NCBI GenBank assembly: GCA_903848955.1
Contig: CAINHS010000095.1
Coordinates: forward strand, 29,795-93,794
Length of the DNA stretch: 64,000 bases
Direction of reading: 5' to 3'
From: an uncultured beta proteobacterium
GTDB taxonomy: Bacteria > Pseudomonadota > Gammaproteobacteria > Burkholderiales > Rhodocyclaceae
Shown here: positions 10,474 to 18,780 of the stretch, piece by piece
Position numbering within the stretch: the first letter of the stretch is position 1
How the letters are laid out: every line of letters starts with the position of its first letter
Notes under the pieces: generated by a model
What the model was told of the DNA's origin: nothing
The model's input: the letters and a program-made list of their open reading frames with translations, nothing else
The model's database searches: none
Made by a program: the position numbers and the translations under genes

Positions 10474-10733
10474 GTCGCCTCGGGACTGTCGCCCCAATTG
10501 CGGGCATCGCCACCCTGCTGCATGAGTTCTTCCATGAGCGCCAAGGCCTCTTCAGCACGTTCCGACTCGATCAGTTCGAAAGCAAAACCGCCGGCCTGAA
10601 TCAGCAGGTAGTCACCGACATTGACCTCTTCATTCAGCAGCAGCAGGCTGACTTCACGCGTTTGCCCAAAGCATTCGGTAACCGCCGTGCCGTCTCGGAC
10701 TTCAATGACGCGGGAGGGAGCGGCCAGGCACAT
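10470..10733 (-). CDS. hoxL: HoxL/HybG, second HypC-family chaperone
   Basis: A HypC paralogue of 87 residues. The frame extends 3 codons further, but I start at 10733 because HypC proteins must begin MC: MCLAAPSRVIEV exposes Cys2 after Met removal. It lies 1 base after the hybD/hoxM stop and overlaps hoxT. Its position next to the uptake-hydrogenase genes suggests that it is the chaperone dedicated to HybC, while the hypC at 6835-7089 is the general or second form. The symbol follows R. eutropha; hybG would be the Hyd-2 equivalent. Confidence 0.88.
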   Translation of the reverse strand: MCLAAPSRVIEVRDGTAVTECFGQTREVSLLLLNEEVNVGDYLLIQAGGFAFELIESERAEEALALMEELMQQGGDARNWGDSPEAT

Positions 10734-10734
10734 A

Positions 10735-11226
10735 TCAGGCAACCGATGCCGTCAGGGGCTCAAGCGTGTAGCCGCGCGCAACAAGTTCAGCCGCCGCCAT
10801 GGCCGCCAGTACCGGCACCTTTTCTGCGACGGTCGGCGTCATTTCCATACCCAGTTCGAGCGAAATCAGTTCGACACCCAGCACGACGATTTCCTTGGGC
10901 ATGGTGTCGAGCAGTTCGAGGCTGGCCAGCACGTCGGGCAGCGCTATCTGATGCGGCGACAATTTCTTGCGAAAGAACACCGGAATCTCGTCACCGGCGA
11001 TCTTCACCACCGTACCCGGCGCTGCGCCGGTCTTGACGACGTCAAGGACGATGAGGAAATCCAGGTTGGAAAGATCCTCGATCATCTCCATGCCCGAGGT
11101 GCCGCCGTCGATGGCCATCACATTCTCAGGCAGCTTCCAGCCCCGCTCCAGCGCTTCGACGGCGCGTACTCCGGCGGCCTCGTCGGTGAGTATGGTGTTG
11201 CCAATGCCGAGAACGACTGCACGCAT
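10735..11226 (-). CDS. hybD: HybD/HoxM, hydrogenase maturation endopeptidase
   Basis: Nickel-dependent processing protease that removes the C-terminal tail of the large subunit (here the last 15 residues of HybC). The 163-residue protein starts MRAVVLGIGNTILTDEAAGV, with the conserved first acidic nickel ligand in the ILTDE segment. ELISLELGMEMTPTV further on is the usual conserved stretch. The start at 11226 is the first codon of the conserved region; the frame to 11280 would read into the upstream hairpin. It lies downstream of a terminator-like hairpin that separates it from hybC, which may lower its expression relative to the structural genes. Confidence 0.93.
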   Translation of the reverse strand: MRAVVLGIGNTILTDEAAGVRAVEALERGWKLPENVMAIDGGTSGMEMIEDLSNLDFLIVLDVVKTGAAPGTVVKIAGDEIPVFFRKKLSPHQIALPDVLASLELLDTMPKEIVVLGVELISLELGMEMTPTVAEKVPVLAAMAAAELVARGYTLEPLTASVA

Positions 11227-11240
11227 GAATGGAGCCCTAT

Positions 11241-11280
11241 CCGCAAGGGATACCGTCCCGGCCCAGAGGGACCGGGACAT
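11241..11280 (-). repeat. Hairpin element, copy A of a two-copy intergenic family
   Basis: Arms GTCCCGG (11255-11261) and CCGGGAC (11272-11278) enclose a 10-base loop. The flanks match copy B at 54551-54590 closely: a TAC before the first arm and ATAAAAAA after the second. One base pair of the stem differs compensatorily between the copies. It adjoins the terminator hairpin at 11281-11310. Confidence 0.8.
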
Positions 11281-11310
11281 AAAAAAACAGGGCCGGCACC
11301 TGCCGGCCCT
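11281..11310 (-). terminator. Rho-independent terminator/attenuator after hybC
   Basis: On the minus strand, 16 bases after the hybC stop, a perfect 10-base-pair GC-rich stem (11289-11298 with 11301-11310, AGGGCCGGCA arms) is followed by seven U residues (A-run 11281-11287). It should terminate or attenuate transcription between the abundant structural genes and the maturation genes. No obvious new promoter separates it from hybD, so partial read-through is likely. Confidence 0.85.
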
Positions 11311-11326
11311 TGTATGTTACGCGCTG

Positions 11327-13033
11327 TTAAACCGCCTTGACAGTAATCGCGGTGTCGCTGTCCTTGTCGGTCAGGTGGATGGCACAGGCGATGCACGGGT
11401 CGAAGGAGTGGATGGTGCGCAGCACTTCCAACGGCTTCTCCGCATCGGCGATCGGGGTATCGACCAGCGAAGCCTCGTACGGGCCCGGTTCGTCCTTGTC
11501 GTTGCGGGGACAGGCATTCCAGGTCGAAGGTACGACGCACTGGTAGTTCTTGATCTTGCCGTTGTCGATGACCACCCAGTGCGACAGGGCGCCGCGCGGT
11601 GCCTCGTGGAAGCCGACCCCCATCACTTCGTCCTTGGGGAACACCGGCTTGTTGAAGGTCGTCAGATCACCCTTGGCCATGTTGCCGAGCAGCAAGGACC
11701 ACTGGTCCGCCAGCATATCGACGTTCACGCAACAGGAAATCGCCCGGGCGGCATGGCGACCGATGGTCGAATGCATGGCATCCAGCCCGACCTTGGTCTT
11801 GGCTAGCGCGGACACGGTATCCAGCGCGGCGGTCGCGTACTTGGTGGTCGGCGCATGACCCGCGGCCAGCCCGTTCATCACTCGCGCCAGCGGCCCGACT
11901 TGCGCCACTTTGCCGTAGAAGGTCGGCGACTTCATCCATGAATACTTGGCGTCTTCCTTGAAATCGGTGTAGTTCGGCGCGGTCTGGCCCTTGTAGGGAT
12001 GCAGGGGGCCGGCCTTGTCGTAGTTGTACCAGGAATGCTTGACCGACTCCTCGACACCCTTCATCCAGTACTCGTCGTTGAAGCTCTTGATCTGCTTCTG
12101 GCCGGCGAGATCGCCACCCTCGATAAAGCCGCCGGGGAAGGCGAACTGCGTGCCCTTGGTGTCGAGCGGAATATCCGGCACCGACAGGTAGTTGGTGACG
12201 CCCTTGCCGACCTTGGTCCAGTCGGCATAGAAGGCGCCGACCGCAGCGACGTCGATCAGATACACGTTCTTGACGAAATCGGACAGTTCGTCGATGAAGC
12301 CCTTGATGGCCATCAGGCGCTCGACGGTCAATACCGCCTGCGAATCGGTCGCCAGCGGATTGGCTACACCGCCGACGGCGACGTTCTGGATGTGCGGGGT
12401 CTTGGCGCCCAGTATCGAAACGATCTTGTTGGCCTTGCGCTGCACTTCCAGTGCCTGCAGGTAGTGCGCCACAGCAAGCAGGTTGACCTCGGGCGACAGC
12501 TTCATCGCCGGATGACCCCAGTAGCCGTTGGTGAAAATGCCGAGTTGGCCGCCATTGACGAAATGCTTGAGCCGCTCATGTACGCGCCGCATCTCGTGCT
12601 TGCTGTTCAGATGCCAGGACGACAGGCTCTCGCCGAGAATCGCGGTCTTGTCCGGATCGGCCTTAAGCGCGGAGGTCACATCCACCCAGTCGAGTGCAGA
12701 CAGGTGGTAGAAATGCACGATGAAATCATGCACCGAGTGCGCCAGGATGATCAGGTTGCGGATGTACTGGGCGTTGAGCGGAATCTCCATCTTCAGCGCG
12801 TTCTCCACCGCCCGCACCGAGGTGATGGCATGAACGGTGGTGCACACGCCGCAGATGCGCTGGGTGATGGCCCAGGCGTCGCGCGGGTCGCGGCCCAGCA
12901 GAATCAGTTCAACGCCGCGCCACATCTGGCCGGACGACCAGGCCTTCTTGACGCGGCCGCCATCCACGTCGACGTCGATACGCAGGTGGCCTTCGATACG
13001 GGTGATCGGATCAATCGTTATGCGCTTGGACAT
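11327..13033 (-). CDS. hybC: HybC, uptake [NiFe]-hydrogenase large subunit
   Basis: Catalytic subunit of the periplasm-facing H2-uptake enzyme. The 568-residue protein carries both nickel motifs: RICGVCTTVHA near the N-terminus and DPCIACAIH near the C-terminus. The 15 residues after that histidine (LTDKDSDTAITVKAV) are the tail removed by HybD, the same length as in E. coli HybC. It follows hybB by 20 bases. The synteny (small subunit, HybA, HybB, large subunit) assigns it to Hyd-2-type group 1c rather than to the cytochrome-b-linked MBH. It reaches the membrane by co-translocation with HybO, as it has no signal of its own. Confidence 0.96.
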   Translation of the reverse strand: MSKRITIDPITRIEGHLRIDVDVDGGRVKKAWSSGQMWRGVELILLGRDPRDAWAITQRICGVCTTVHAITSVRAVENALKMEIPLNAQYIRNLIILAHSVHDFIVHFYHLSALDWVDVTSALKADPDKTAILGESLSSWHLNSKHEMRRVHERLKHFVNGGQLGIFTNGYWGHPAMKLSPEVNLLAVAHYLQALEVQRKANKIVSILGAKTPHIQNVAVGGVANPLATDSQAVLTVERLMAIKGFIDELSDFVKNVYLIDVAAVGAFYADWTKVGKGVTNYLSVPDIPLDTKGTQFAFPGGFIEGGDLAGQKQIKSFNDEYWMKGVEESVKHSWYNYDKAGPLHPYKGQTAPNYTDFKEDAKYSWMKSPTFYGKVAQVGPLARVMNGLAAGHAPTTKYATAALDTVSALAKTKVGLDAMHSTIGRHAARAISCCVNVDMLADQWSLLLGNMAKGDLTTFNKPVFPKDEVMGVGFHEAPRGALSHWVVIDNGKIKNYQCVVPSTWNACPRNDKDEPGPYEASLVDTPIADAEKPLEVLRTIHSFDPCIACAIHLTDKDSDTAITVKAV

Positions 13034-13053
13034 TTTCTGTCTCCATCCTTATC

Positions 13054-14214
13054 TTAGTGAGCGGCCTGCACATCTTCCCGGGGTAGCACCGGGAAGCGAC
13101 GGGTGATGATGATGTAACCGAGAACTTCGATTGCGAACATGCCTGCCGTCACGAGAATCTCGGCCAGGGTCGGGAAATACGTAAAACCGTCGCCGGTTTC
13201 ATAACCGATCAGGAAGCCGTTCAGCCGCAACAGCGCGCCGCCCAGCATGAGCAGGATGCCGGCGAGGACCAGCTTGGCGGGATTGCGGCGGTTGGTTTCA
13301 GCGCCGATCAGGATCAGCGGCGCAATGAAGCAGGCCGTTTCCAGCCAGAACATCAGCGCTTCGATCGACGGTACAAATGCTTTTGGCAGAGCGCCCCGTA
13401 CCACCACGTCGCCGACCCTGACAACAAGATAGACCGCAAGGAAACCCAGCATCACCTTCGACATGGGAGTGAGCAGGCTCATCTCGATCTTGCGCCGGTA
13501 GGCGGATGACGCCACGCAGGACTCGAACAGCACCACCGCGTAACCCATGGTGATGGCGGTCAGCAGATACAGCGCGGGTTGCAGCGGGGTATTCCACAGC
13601 GGATGGATCTGCACCCCCATCACCACCAGCAGGGTACCCAGCGATGACTGGTGCATCATCGGCAGCACGGTACCCAGCGCGATGATGAAGAACATCGCCT
13701 TGTTGAGTTTCTTCTTGGTGTCGTGCCGTCCCATCTGTTCTAGGAAGGTGGGCGAAAACTCGATCCACATCACCACGATGTAGAGCGAGATGCAGACGGC
13801 CACTTCGAACATCACCGAGTTGAGATTGATCGAACCGGGCCAGAACATGTTCCACACGTTCCACCAGCGACCGAGGTCGAATATGACCCCGGCGCCGGCC
13901 AGCGTGTAGCCGAACAGGCTGGCCAGCAGGGCCGGACGCACCAGCGGATGGTACTCGCCCTTGTTGAAGATGTAGACCAGCATCGCCACCGAGAAGCCGC
14001 CGCAGGCAAAAGCCGAACCGATCATGACATCGACCACCACCCAGATGCCCCATGGATAACCGTCGTTGAGCCCGGTCACCGCGCCCAGGCCGAACAGGAA
14101 GCGGACTGCCAGCACCGCTACCATCAGCGCGATGAGCACGCCGCAACTCAGTGTGACGGCATTGACCAGACTGCCTCCGACCGGTGCGGGCGCCGCATGT
14201 TGATTGTTGGCCAT
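13054..14214 (-). CDS. hybB: HybB, NrfD/PsrC-family membrane quinone-linked subunit
   Basis: Polytopic membrane subunit that passes electrons from H2 to the quinone pool. The 386-residue protein has about ten hydrophobic segments, with NDGYPWGIWVVVDV in the first third and GRWWNVWNMFWPGS after it, both characteristic of HybB. The gene lies 2 bases after hybA and 20 before hybC. Unlike HoxZ-type cytochromes b it carries no haem, so electron transfer runs through HybA. In E. coli this architecture is linked to fumarate reduction and can run in reverse; the acceptor here is not visible. Confidence 0.94.
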   Translation of the reverse strand: MANNQHAAPAPVGGSLVNAVTLSCGVLIALMVAVLAVRFLFGLGAVTGLNDGYPWGIWVVVDVMIGSAFACGGFSVAMLVYIFNKGEYHPLVRPALLASLFGYTLAGAGVIFDLGRWWNVWNMFWPGSINLNSVMFEVAVCISLYIVVMWIEFSPTFLEQMGRHDTKKKLNKAMFFIIALGTVLPMMHQSSLGTLLVVMGVQIHPLWNTPLQPALYLLTAITMGYAVVLFESCVASSAYRRKIEMSLLTPMSKVMLGFLAVYLVVRVGDVVVRGALPKAFVPSIEALMFWLETACFIAPLILIGAETNRRNPAKLVLAGILLMLGGALLRLNGFLIGYETGDGFTYFPTLAEILVTAGMFAIEVLGYIIITRRFPVLPREDVQAAH

Positions 14215-14216
14215 GA

Positions 14217-15200
14217 TCAGCTCCCCTCCTTGTCGGACGACTCGTCGTCAGGCTTGACGTTGCGCTTGGCGACGTAAGTCATCGCGCCCAGCACGGCGAA
14301 CGGCATGATGAGATTGCCGTAAAGCGCGTGCTGTATTGTCTCGGACATCGCTGCCGCCGCATCCGGCGGCAGATCGGGCATGCCGACTTTGGCGAAGCTG
14401 ACGCCGGAGAGCTTGAGCACCTGCGTGCCGCCGTATTCCTTCTCGCCGTACACGTGCTGCAGATACTTGCCGGCGGGCGTCTCGTAACTCTGATCGGGAC
14501 CGCCGAGCTTGCCGCGCGGGAACTTGGCAGGCACTCCCGGCTTCAGCGCAATACGGCGCTTGGCCTCGACCAGCAAATCCGAGGTCTTGCCGTACAGGGT
14601 TGCTCCGGTCGGACAGACTTCGGCGCAGGCCGAATAATGGCCGTCCTTGTAGCGGTGACGGCACAACTCGCATTTGCCTATGCGGCCGGTGGGCGAGTCG
14701 TACTGATATTTCGGGATGCCGAAGGGGCAGGCGGCAACGCAATAACGGCAGCCGATGCACTTGTCGGCGTTGTAGCCGACCACGCCGGTCACCGGGTCCT
14801 TGGTCATCGCCGAGACCGGGCAGGCAGACACGCAGGACGGATCCGCACAGTGCATGCAGGATGTCTTCATGAACGCGTAGCCGTTGGTCTCCTGATCCTT
14901 CACATCCATCGTGCCGTTGCGGTACATCTTGATGATATTGAAGGTATAGCCGGAGGTATCCAGCGGCGTATCCCACAAATGATCCGTGGTGGAAAACTCC
15001 GCCGGGTTGTTGTTGGCCTGCTTGCAGGCCGCGACGCAGGCCTTGCAGCCGACACAGAGCGTGGCGTCGTAAAGCAAGCCAAGCCCCTCGGGCGGACGCT
15101 GCCTGGTTTCCCTGGCGAGGACAGGTGACGCCACGACGCCTGCCGTGGCCGCTGCCCCGCTCGCAAGGAAACCCTTGAGAAAATCTCGCCGGGTGCCCAT
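14217..15200 (-). CDS. hybA: HybA, Tat-exported four-cluster ferredoxin subunit
   Basis: Electron-transfer subunit between HybO and HybB. The 327-residue protein begins MGTRRDFLKGFLASGA, a Tat signal ending near SPVLA. It then has four [4Fe-4S] motifs: CVGCKACVAAC, CMHCADPSCVSAC, CIGCRYCVAAC, and CELC paired with CAEVC. A hydrophobic C-terminal helix (LIMPFAVLGAMTY) anchors it. The start at 15200 is set by the Tat motif and lies 2 bases after the hybO stop; a much longer frame running into hybO carries no relevant sequence. Confidence 0.95.
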   Translation of the reverse strand: MGTRRDFLKGFLASGAAATAGVVASPVLARETRQRPPEGLGLLYDATLCVGCKACVAACKQANNNPAEFSTTDHLWDTPLDTSGYTFNIIKMYRNGTMDVKDQETNGYAFMKTSCMHCADPSCVSACPVSAMTKDPVTGVVGYNADKCIGCRYCVAACPFGIPKYQYDSPTGRIGKCELCRHRYKDGHYSACAEVCPTGATLYGKTSDLLVEAKRRIALKPGVPAKFPRGKLGGPDQSYETPAGKYLQHVYGEKEYGGTQVLKLSGVSFAKVGMPDLPPDAAAAMSETIQHALYGNLIMPFAVLGAMTYVAKRNVKPDDESSDKEGS

Positions 15201-15202
15201 GG

Positions 15203-16399
15203 CTACACCTGTGCCTTGTCGGCTGGCTTGCCGGCGTCCTTGGCGCGCTCGGCTTCCTCGGCCGCATGGGACAGGCCGAGATTGCGCGTCAGCATGATCG
15301 CCGCGCCCGCCGCCGCGCCGGCAACCGCCGCCACGGCGGCCGCAGAAGCGAAGGTGGCCGCCTTGCCCTGCTCCTCGACTATGCGCGGATACTGCTGCGG
15401 CGGAGCAACGTTGAGCATCCTGGCGACCTGGTGAATCGGCTTCTGGAAGCCGACGCCTTTCTCCGAACAGCCGATGCAGGGATGACCGCAACCGACCGGC
15501 CAGTTGTTCTCGCCGGCATCACCGAAGCCCAGCGTCGAACAGTTGGCGTAGGTTTCCGGTCCCTTGCAGCCCAGTTTGTAGAGGCAGTAGCCCTGACGAT
15601 GACCGGCATCGCCGAATTCCATGGCAAAACGGCCGGCGTCGAAATGGGCTCGACGCTCGCAGTTCTCGTGGATCAGGCGCGAGTAGGCAAACTTCGGGCG
15701 ACCCAGTTTGTCGACTTCCGGCAATTTGCCGAAGGTCAGGAAATGCACCACGGTAGCAAGGAAATTGTAGGGGTTGGGCGGACAGCCGGGAATCGTCACC
15801 ACCGGCTTGCCGAGCACTTCCGCCACCCCTGACGAACCCGTCGGACTCGAATCGGAGAGCGGAGAAATCGTCGAGGGCATGCCGCCCCATGAGGCACAGG
15901 AACCGATGGCAATCACCGCTGCGGCATCCGCCGCACATTCTTTGAGCAGATCAATCGCCGTGTGACCGCCGATCTTGCAGTAGATGCCGTTCTGCTTGGT
16001 CGGGATTGCGCCTTCGACCACCAGCACGTACTTGCCCTTGTTCGCCTTCATGGCGTCCTTGCGGGCGGCTTCGGCCTGATAGCCGGCGGCAGCCATCAGG
16101 GTTTCATGGTAATCGAGGGAGATCACGTCGAGGATCAGCTTTTCCAGCGTCGGGTGTTCGGCGCGCAGGAGCGACTCCGTACAGCCCGTGCATTCCTGGA
16201 AGTGCAGCCAGATCACCGAGGGACGCTTGGCCGCTTCGATCGCCTTGGCCACCGCGGCTTCGGCGCCGGCCGGCAAACCCATGGTCACGGCCAGAGTTGC
16301 GCAGAATTGCAGAAATTCCCGCCGCGGCATCTCGAGGCGTCGTTCGATGTCTTGCAGCGTTGTGCGGTCCGTTTCAAAGATTTCGTTCGTGGTGCCCAT
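15203..16399 (-). CDS. hybO: HybO, Tat-exported uptake hydrogenase small subunit (no extra Cys)
   Basis: Fe-S small subunit of the uptake hydrogenase, 398 residues. A Tat signal with PRREFLQF (Arg26-Arg27) directs the folded HybO/HybC pair across the membrane. The proximal cluster is CTGC (Cys70, Cys73) followed by Thr, and the next motif is GSCASWGG. O2-tolerant small subunits carry extra Cys at both positions (CTCCS and CASWGC), and both are absent here, so a standard [4Fe-4S] proximal cluster is expected. A C-terminal alanine-rich membrane helix is followed by a charged tail. The start at 16399 has a GGAGG site 9 bases upstream and a sigma-54 promoter about 60 bases upstream. Confidence 0.95.
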   Translation of the reverse strand: MGTTNEIFETDRTTLQDIERRLEMPRREFLQFCATLAVTMGLPAGAEAAVAKAIEAAKRPSVIWLHFQECTGCTESLLRAEHPTLEKLILDVISLDYHETLMAAAGYQAEAARKDAMKANKGKYVLVVEGAIPTKQNGIYCKIGGHTAIDLLKECAADAAAVIAIGSCASWGGMPSTISPLSDSSPTGSSGVAEVLGKPVVTIPGCPPNPYNFLATVVHFLTFGKLPEVDKLGRPKFAYSRLIHENCERRAHFDAGRFAMEFGDAGHRQGYCLYKLGCKGPETYANCSTLGFGDAGENNWPVGCGHPCIGCSEKGVGFQKPIHQVARMLNVAPPQQYPRIVEEQGKAATFASAAAVAAVAGAAAGAAIMLTRNLGLSHAAEEAERAKDAGKPADKAQV

Positions 16400-16458
16400 G
16401 TCTGCTATCCCCCTCCGAGAGTCAGGCCGCGTCCGGACCTGATGCTGAAGGAGGTAAC

Positions 16459-16473
16459 GCAAGTCTCGCGCCA
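16459..16473 (-). promoter_or_regulatory. Sigma-54 (-24/-12) promoter of the hyb/hyp operon
   Basis: The minus strand reads TGGCGCG, four bases, then TTGC, giving GG and GC with the required 10 bases between them. This is an almost exact -24/-12 consensus (TGGCACG-N4-TTGC). Transcription should start about 12 bases further on, near 16447, leaving a leader of roughly 48 bases with GGAGG before hybO. The sigma-54-dependent HoxA in the same operon is the obvious activator. Confidence 0.88.
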
Positions 16474-16613
16474 GTTCCATGAAGCCCTGTCGTACACTGT
16501 CAATTCAACGGGTTGACAGGTGTGCAGCGCAACATATGGCGACTCGGGTGATTAGTTTATTTCCATCTGACTAACCATCTGTATCCGGTGCGCCGCCTGA
16601 GTTGGTGCCGGCC

Positions 16614-17957
16614 TCAGGTGAGGAAAGACTTCAGCAAACCCAGCAAGGCACAGACGCCGATCACTTTCATGATGTCGATCTTGTATGTCCAAAGTGCTAT
16701 GAACGATGCCGCTGCGACGACGGCTGAAATGGCATCAAAGGGTCCGGCAAACGGCGCGGCGTCGGTCGCTTTCGGCCAGAATGCGTGCCACGCGAAAAAG
16801 GCGGCGAGGTTGATGATGACCCCGACCACCGCTGCTGTGATGGCGGTCAGCGGTGCGGTCAGTTTCAGTTCGCCGCGGGCGGACTCGATCATCGGTCCGC
16901 CCGCGATGATGAAGAAGAAACTCGGCAGAAAGGTGAAGAAGGTCGCCACGGCCGCACCGGCGAGTCCGGCAGCGACGGAATTGCTCGCTACCTGCTTGCC
17001 GACGCCACCGAGGTAGCCGACCCACGTCACAATCATGATCAGGGGCCCCGGGGTGGTTTCGCCCAGCGCCAGACCGTCCATCATCTGCGGACCGGTAAGC
17101 CAACCGAAATGCTCGACGGCCGCCTGATAGACATAGGGCAGCACGGCGTAGGCGCCGCCGAGCGTGAGGAAAGCGGCCTTGGTGAAGAAAGCGCCCATGC
17201 GGTAAAGATCGGGCATGCCGCGCAGGACCAACATGGACGCGGCCCATATCGCGAAGAAAGCGATGACCGCTGTAGCCAGCTTGCCCCAGCTGAATTTCGC
17301 ATGCACAGGCGGCGGTGTATCGTCGTCGATGATGGCCGGGCCGTATGTCTTGTTCGCGGCGCCGTGACCACCCCCCGCCTTGAACTTGTCCGGCAGCAGT
17401 TTGCCGCCGATGGCGCCGAGAATCGCAGCAGCCAGGACTATCCACGGGAAGTCGATACCAAGAAAGAATGTGCCGGCGAAGGCCATGACGGCAAGGCCCA
17501 GCAGGACCCCGTTTCTGATAGCCCGCGAACCGATGCGCCAGGCCGCGAACAGCACCACGGCGACCACGGCCGGTTTGATGCCGTAGAAGATTCCCTGCAC
17601 CGCCGGAACTTCACCGAAATTGAGATAGATCCCTGCCAGGAGTGACAGCAGCACGAAGGCCGGCAGGAAGAACAGCACCCCGGCCATCACCGCACCCCTG
17701 ATGCCGTGCATCAGCCAACTGATATAGATGGCCAACTGAATCGCTTCCGGCCCGGGCAGCAGCATGCAGTAGTTGAGCGCGTGGAGATAACGGTGTTCCG
17801 AGATCCAGCGCCGGCGCTCGACCAGTTCCTGATGCATCATCGAAATCTGCCCGGCCGGACCGCCAAAACTGATGAAACCGAGTTTCAGCCAGTACTTGAG
17901 GGCTTCGCCGAAGGGCGGAACGGGGGGCGGACCGGCGGCGACAGGGGGTTCACTCAA
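16614..17957 (-). CDS. chrA: ChrA, chromate efflux transporter (CHR family, long form)
   Basis: A two-domain CHR transporter of 447 residues with about ten membrane segments. Both halves carry the duplicated signature: FGGPAGQISMMHQELVERRRW in the N-half and TLGGAYAVLPYVYQ with GLALGETTPGPL in the C-half; LLPGPEAIQLA is also typical. It exports chromate or related oxyanions. The start is TTG at 17957 (MSEPPVA), with AGGAG 7 bases upstream; no ATG fits the conserved N-terminus. It precedes the hyb operon on the same strand but is separated from it by the sigma-54 promoter. It diverges from hemG. Confidence 0.92.
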   Translation of the reverse strand: MSEPPVAAGPPPVPPFGEALKYWLKLGFISFGGPAGQISMMHQELVERRRWISEHRYLHALNYCMLLPGPEAIQLAIYISWLMHGIRGAVMAGVLFFLPAFVLLSLLAGIYLNFGEVPAVQGIFYGIKPAVVAVVLFAAWRIGSRAIRNGVLLGLAVMAFAGTFFLGIDFPWIVLAAAILGAIGGKLLPDKFKAGGGHGAANKTYGPAIIDDDTPPPVHAKFSWGKLATAVIAFFAIWAASMLVLRGMPDLYRMGAFFTKAAFLTLGGAYAVLPYVYQAAVEHFGWLTGPQMMDGLALGETTPGPLIMIVTWVGYLGGVGKQVASNSVAAGLAGAAVATFFTFLPSFFFIIAGGPMIESARGELKLTAPLTAITAAVVGVIINLAAFFAWHAFWPKATDAAPFAGPFDAISAVVAAASFIALWTYKIDIMKVIGVCALLGLLKSFLT

Positions 17958-18102
17958 GCGACATCTCCTTGTGCAAGTTGTTCATGAGGCTCGACGGCGC
18001 GGTCGCCAACGGCGGGCCGTTGGCCGGGATCCGGCAGAAGAGCAACAAGGCCGGTTTTGTGCAAACATGGGCGGACTCAATCGAAACAAAGATCTGAATA
18101 AC

Positions 18103-18630
18103 ATGGCCAGAATTCTCATCGTCTTCTCATCCACCGACGGTCACACTGAAAAGATATGCACGCAGTTGAAGCGGGTGATCGAACAGAACGCACATCAGGC
18201 AACTGTGGTTGCCATCCAGAATGTTCAGCAGGCGGGACTGGAAACCTTCGACAAGCTCATTGTCGGCGCCAGCATCCGCTATGGCAAGCACAGCAAGCTG
18301 ATATTCGATTTCATTGAACGCAACCTGCCGCTGCTGGAGAGAAAATCGAACGCCTTCTTCTCGGTCAATATCGTCGCCCGCAAACCCGAGAAGAACCAGC
18401 CGGAAACCAATCCGTATATGCGCAAGTTTCTCAAACAGACAACCTGGCAGCCAAAAAACCTGGCGGTCTTTGCCGGCAAACTGGATTATCCGAAATACGG
18501 CTTTTTCGACCGGTTGATGATCCGCTTCATCATGTTGATTACCCATGGCCCCACCGATCCCGCTACGGTAGTTGAATTCACTGACTGGGGAAAAGTGGAA
18601 GCTTTCGGCCAACTGGTCAGCGACATGTAG
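18103..18630 (+). CDS. hemG: HemG, flavodoxin-like protoporphyrinogen IX dehydrogenase
   Basis: Quinone-linked oxidation of protoporphyrinogen IX to protoporphyrin IX in haem synthesis, which works without O2. The 175-residue flavodoxin-fold protein starts MARILIVFSSTDGHTEKIC, whose SSTDGHT loop binds the FMN phosphate, and has GASIRYGKH and FSVNIVARKPEKN, both typical of HemG. The start at 18103 is the first codon of the conserved fold; an in-frame ATG at 18067 would add 12 residues without homology. It stands alone, divergent from chrA. Confidence 0.9.
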   Translation: MARILIVFSSTDGHTEKICTQLKRVIEQNAHQATVVAIQNVQQAGLETFDKLIVGASIRYGKHSKLIFDFIERNLPLLERKSNAFFSVNIVARKPEKNQPETNPYMRKFLKQTTWQPKNLAVFAGKLDYPKYGFFDRLMIRFIMLITHGPTDPATVVEFTDWGKVEAFGQLVSDM

Positions 18631-18780
18631 CGGGCGTACCTTGCTGCGGCGCACCCGCAACACCAACTGGGGCTGCGCCTCAAGCGGGCCGCGGCAGCGT
18701 GGAGTAAACTGCCAAGCATGACATTGCCGCCGGATCAAGTAGAACCGGAGTGCCCGGAAAAGCGCCTAGGAGAAGAAAAA

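Noticed and set aside
17960..17974. Tiny reading frame ATG-TCG-CTT-GAG-TGA before chrA
   Set aside because: Four codons overlapping the chrA ribosome-binding region; no evidence of translation or leader-peptide function.
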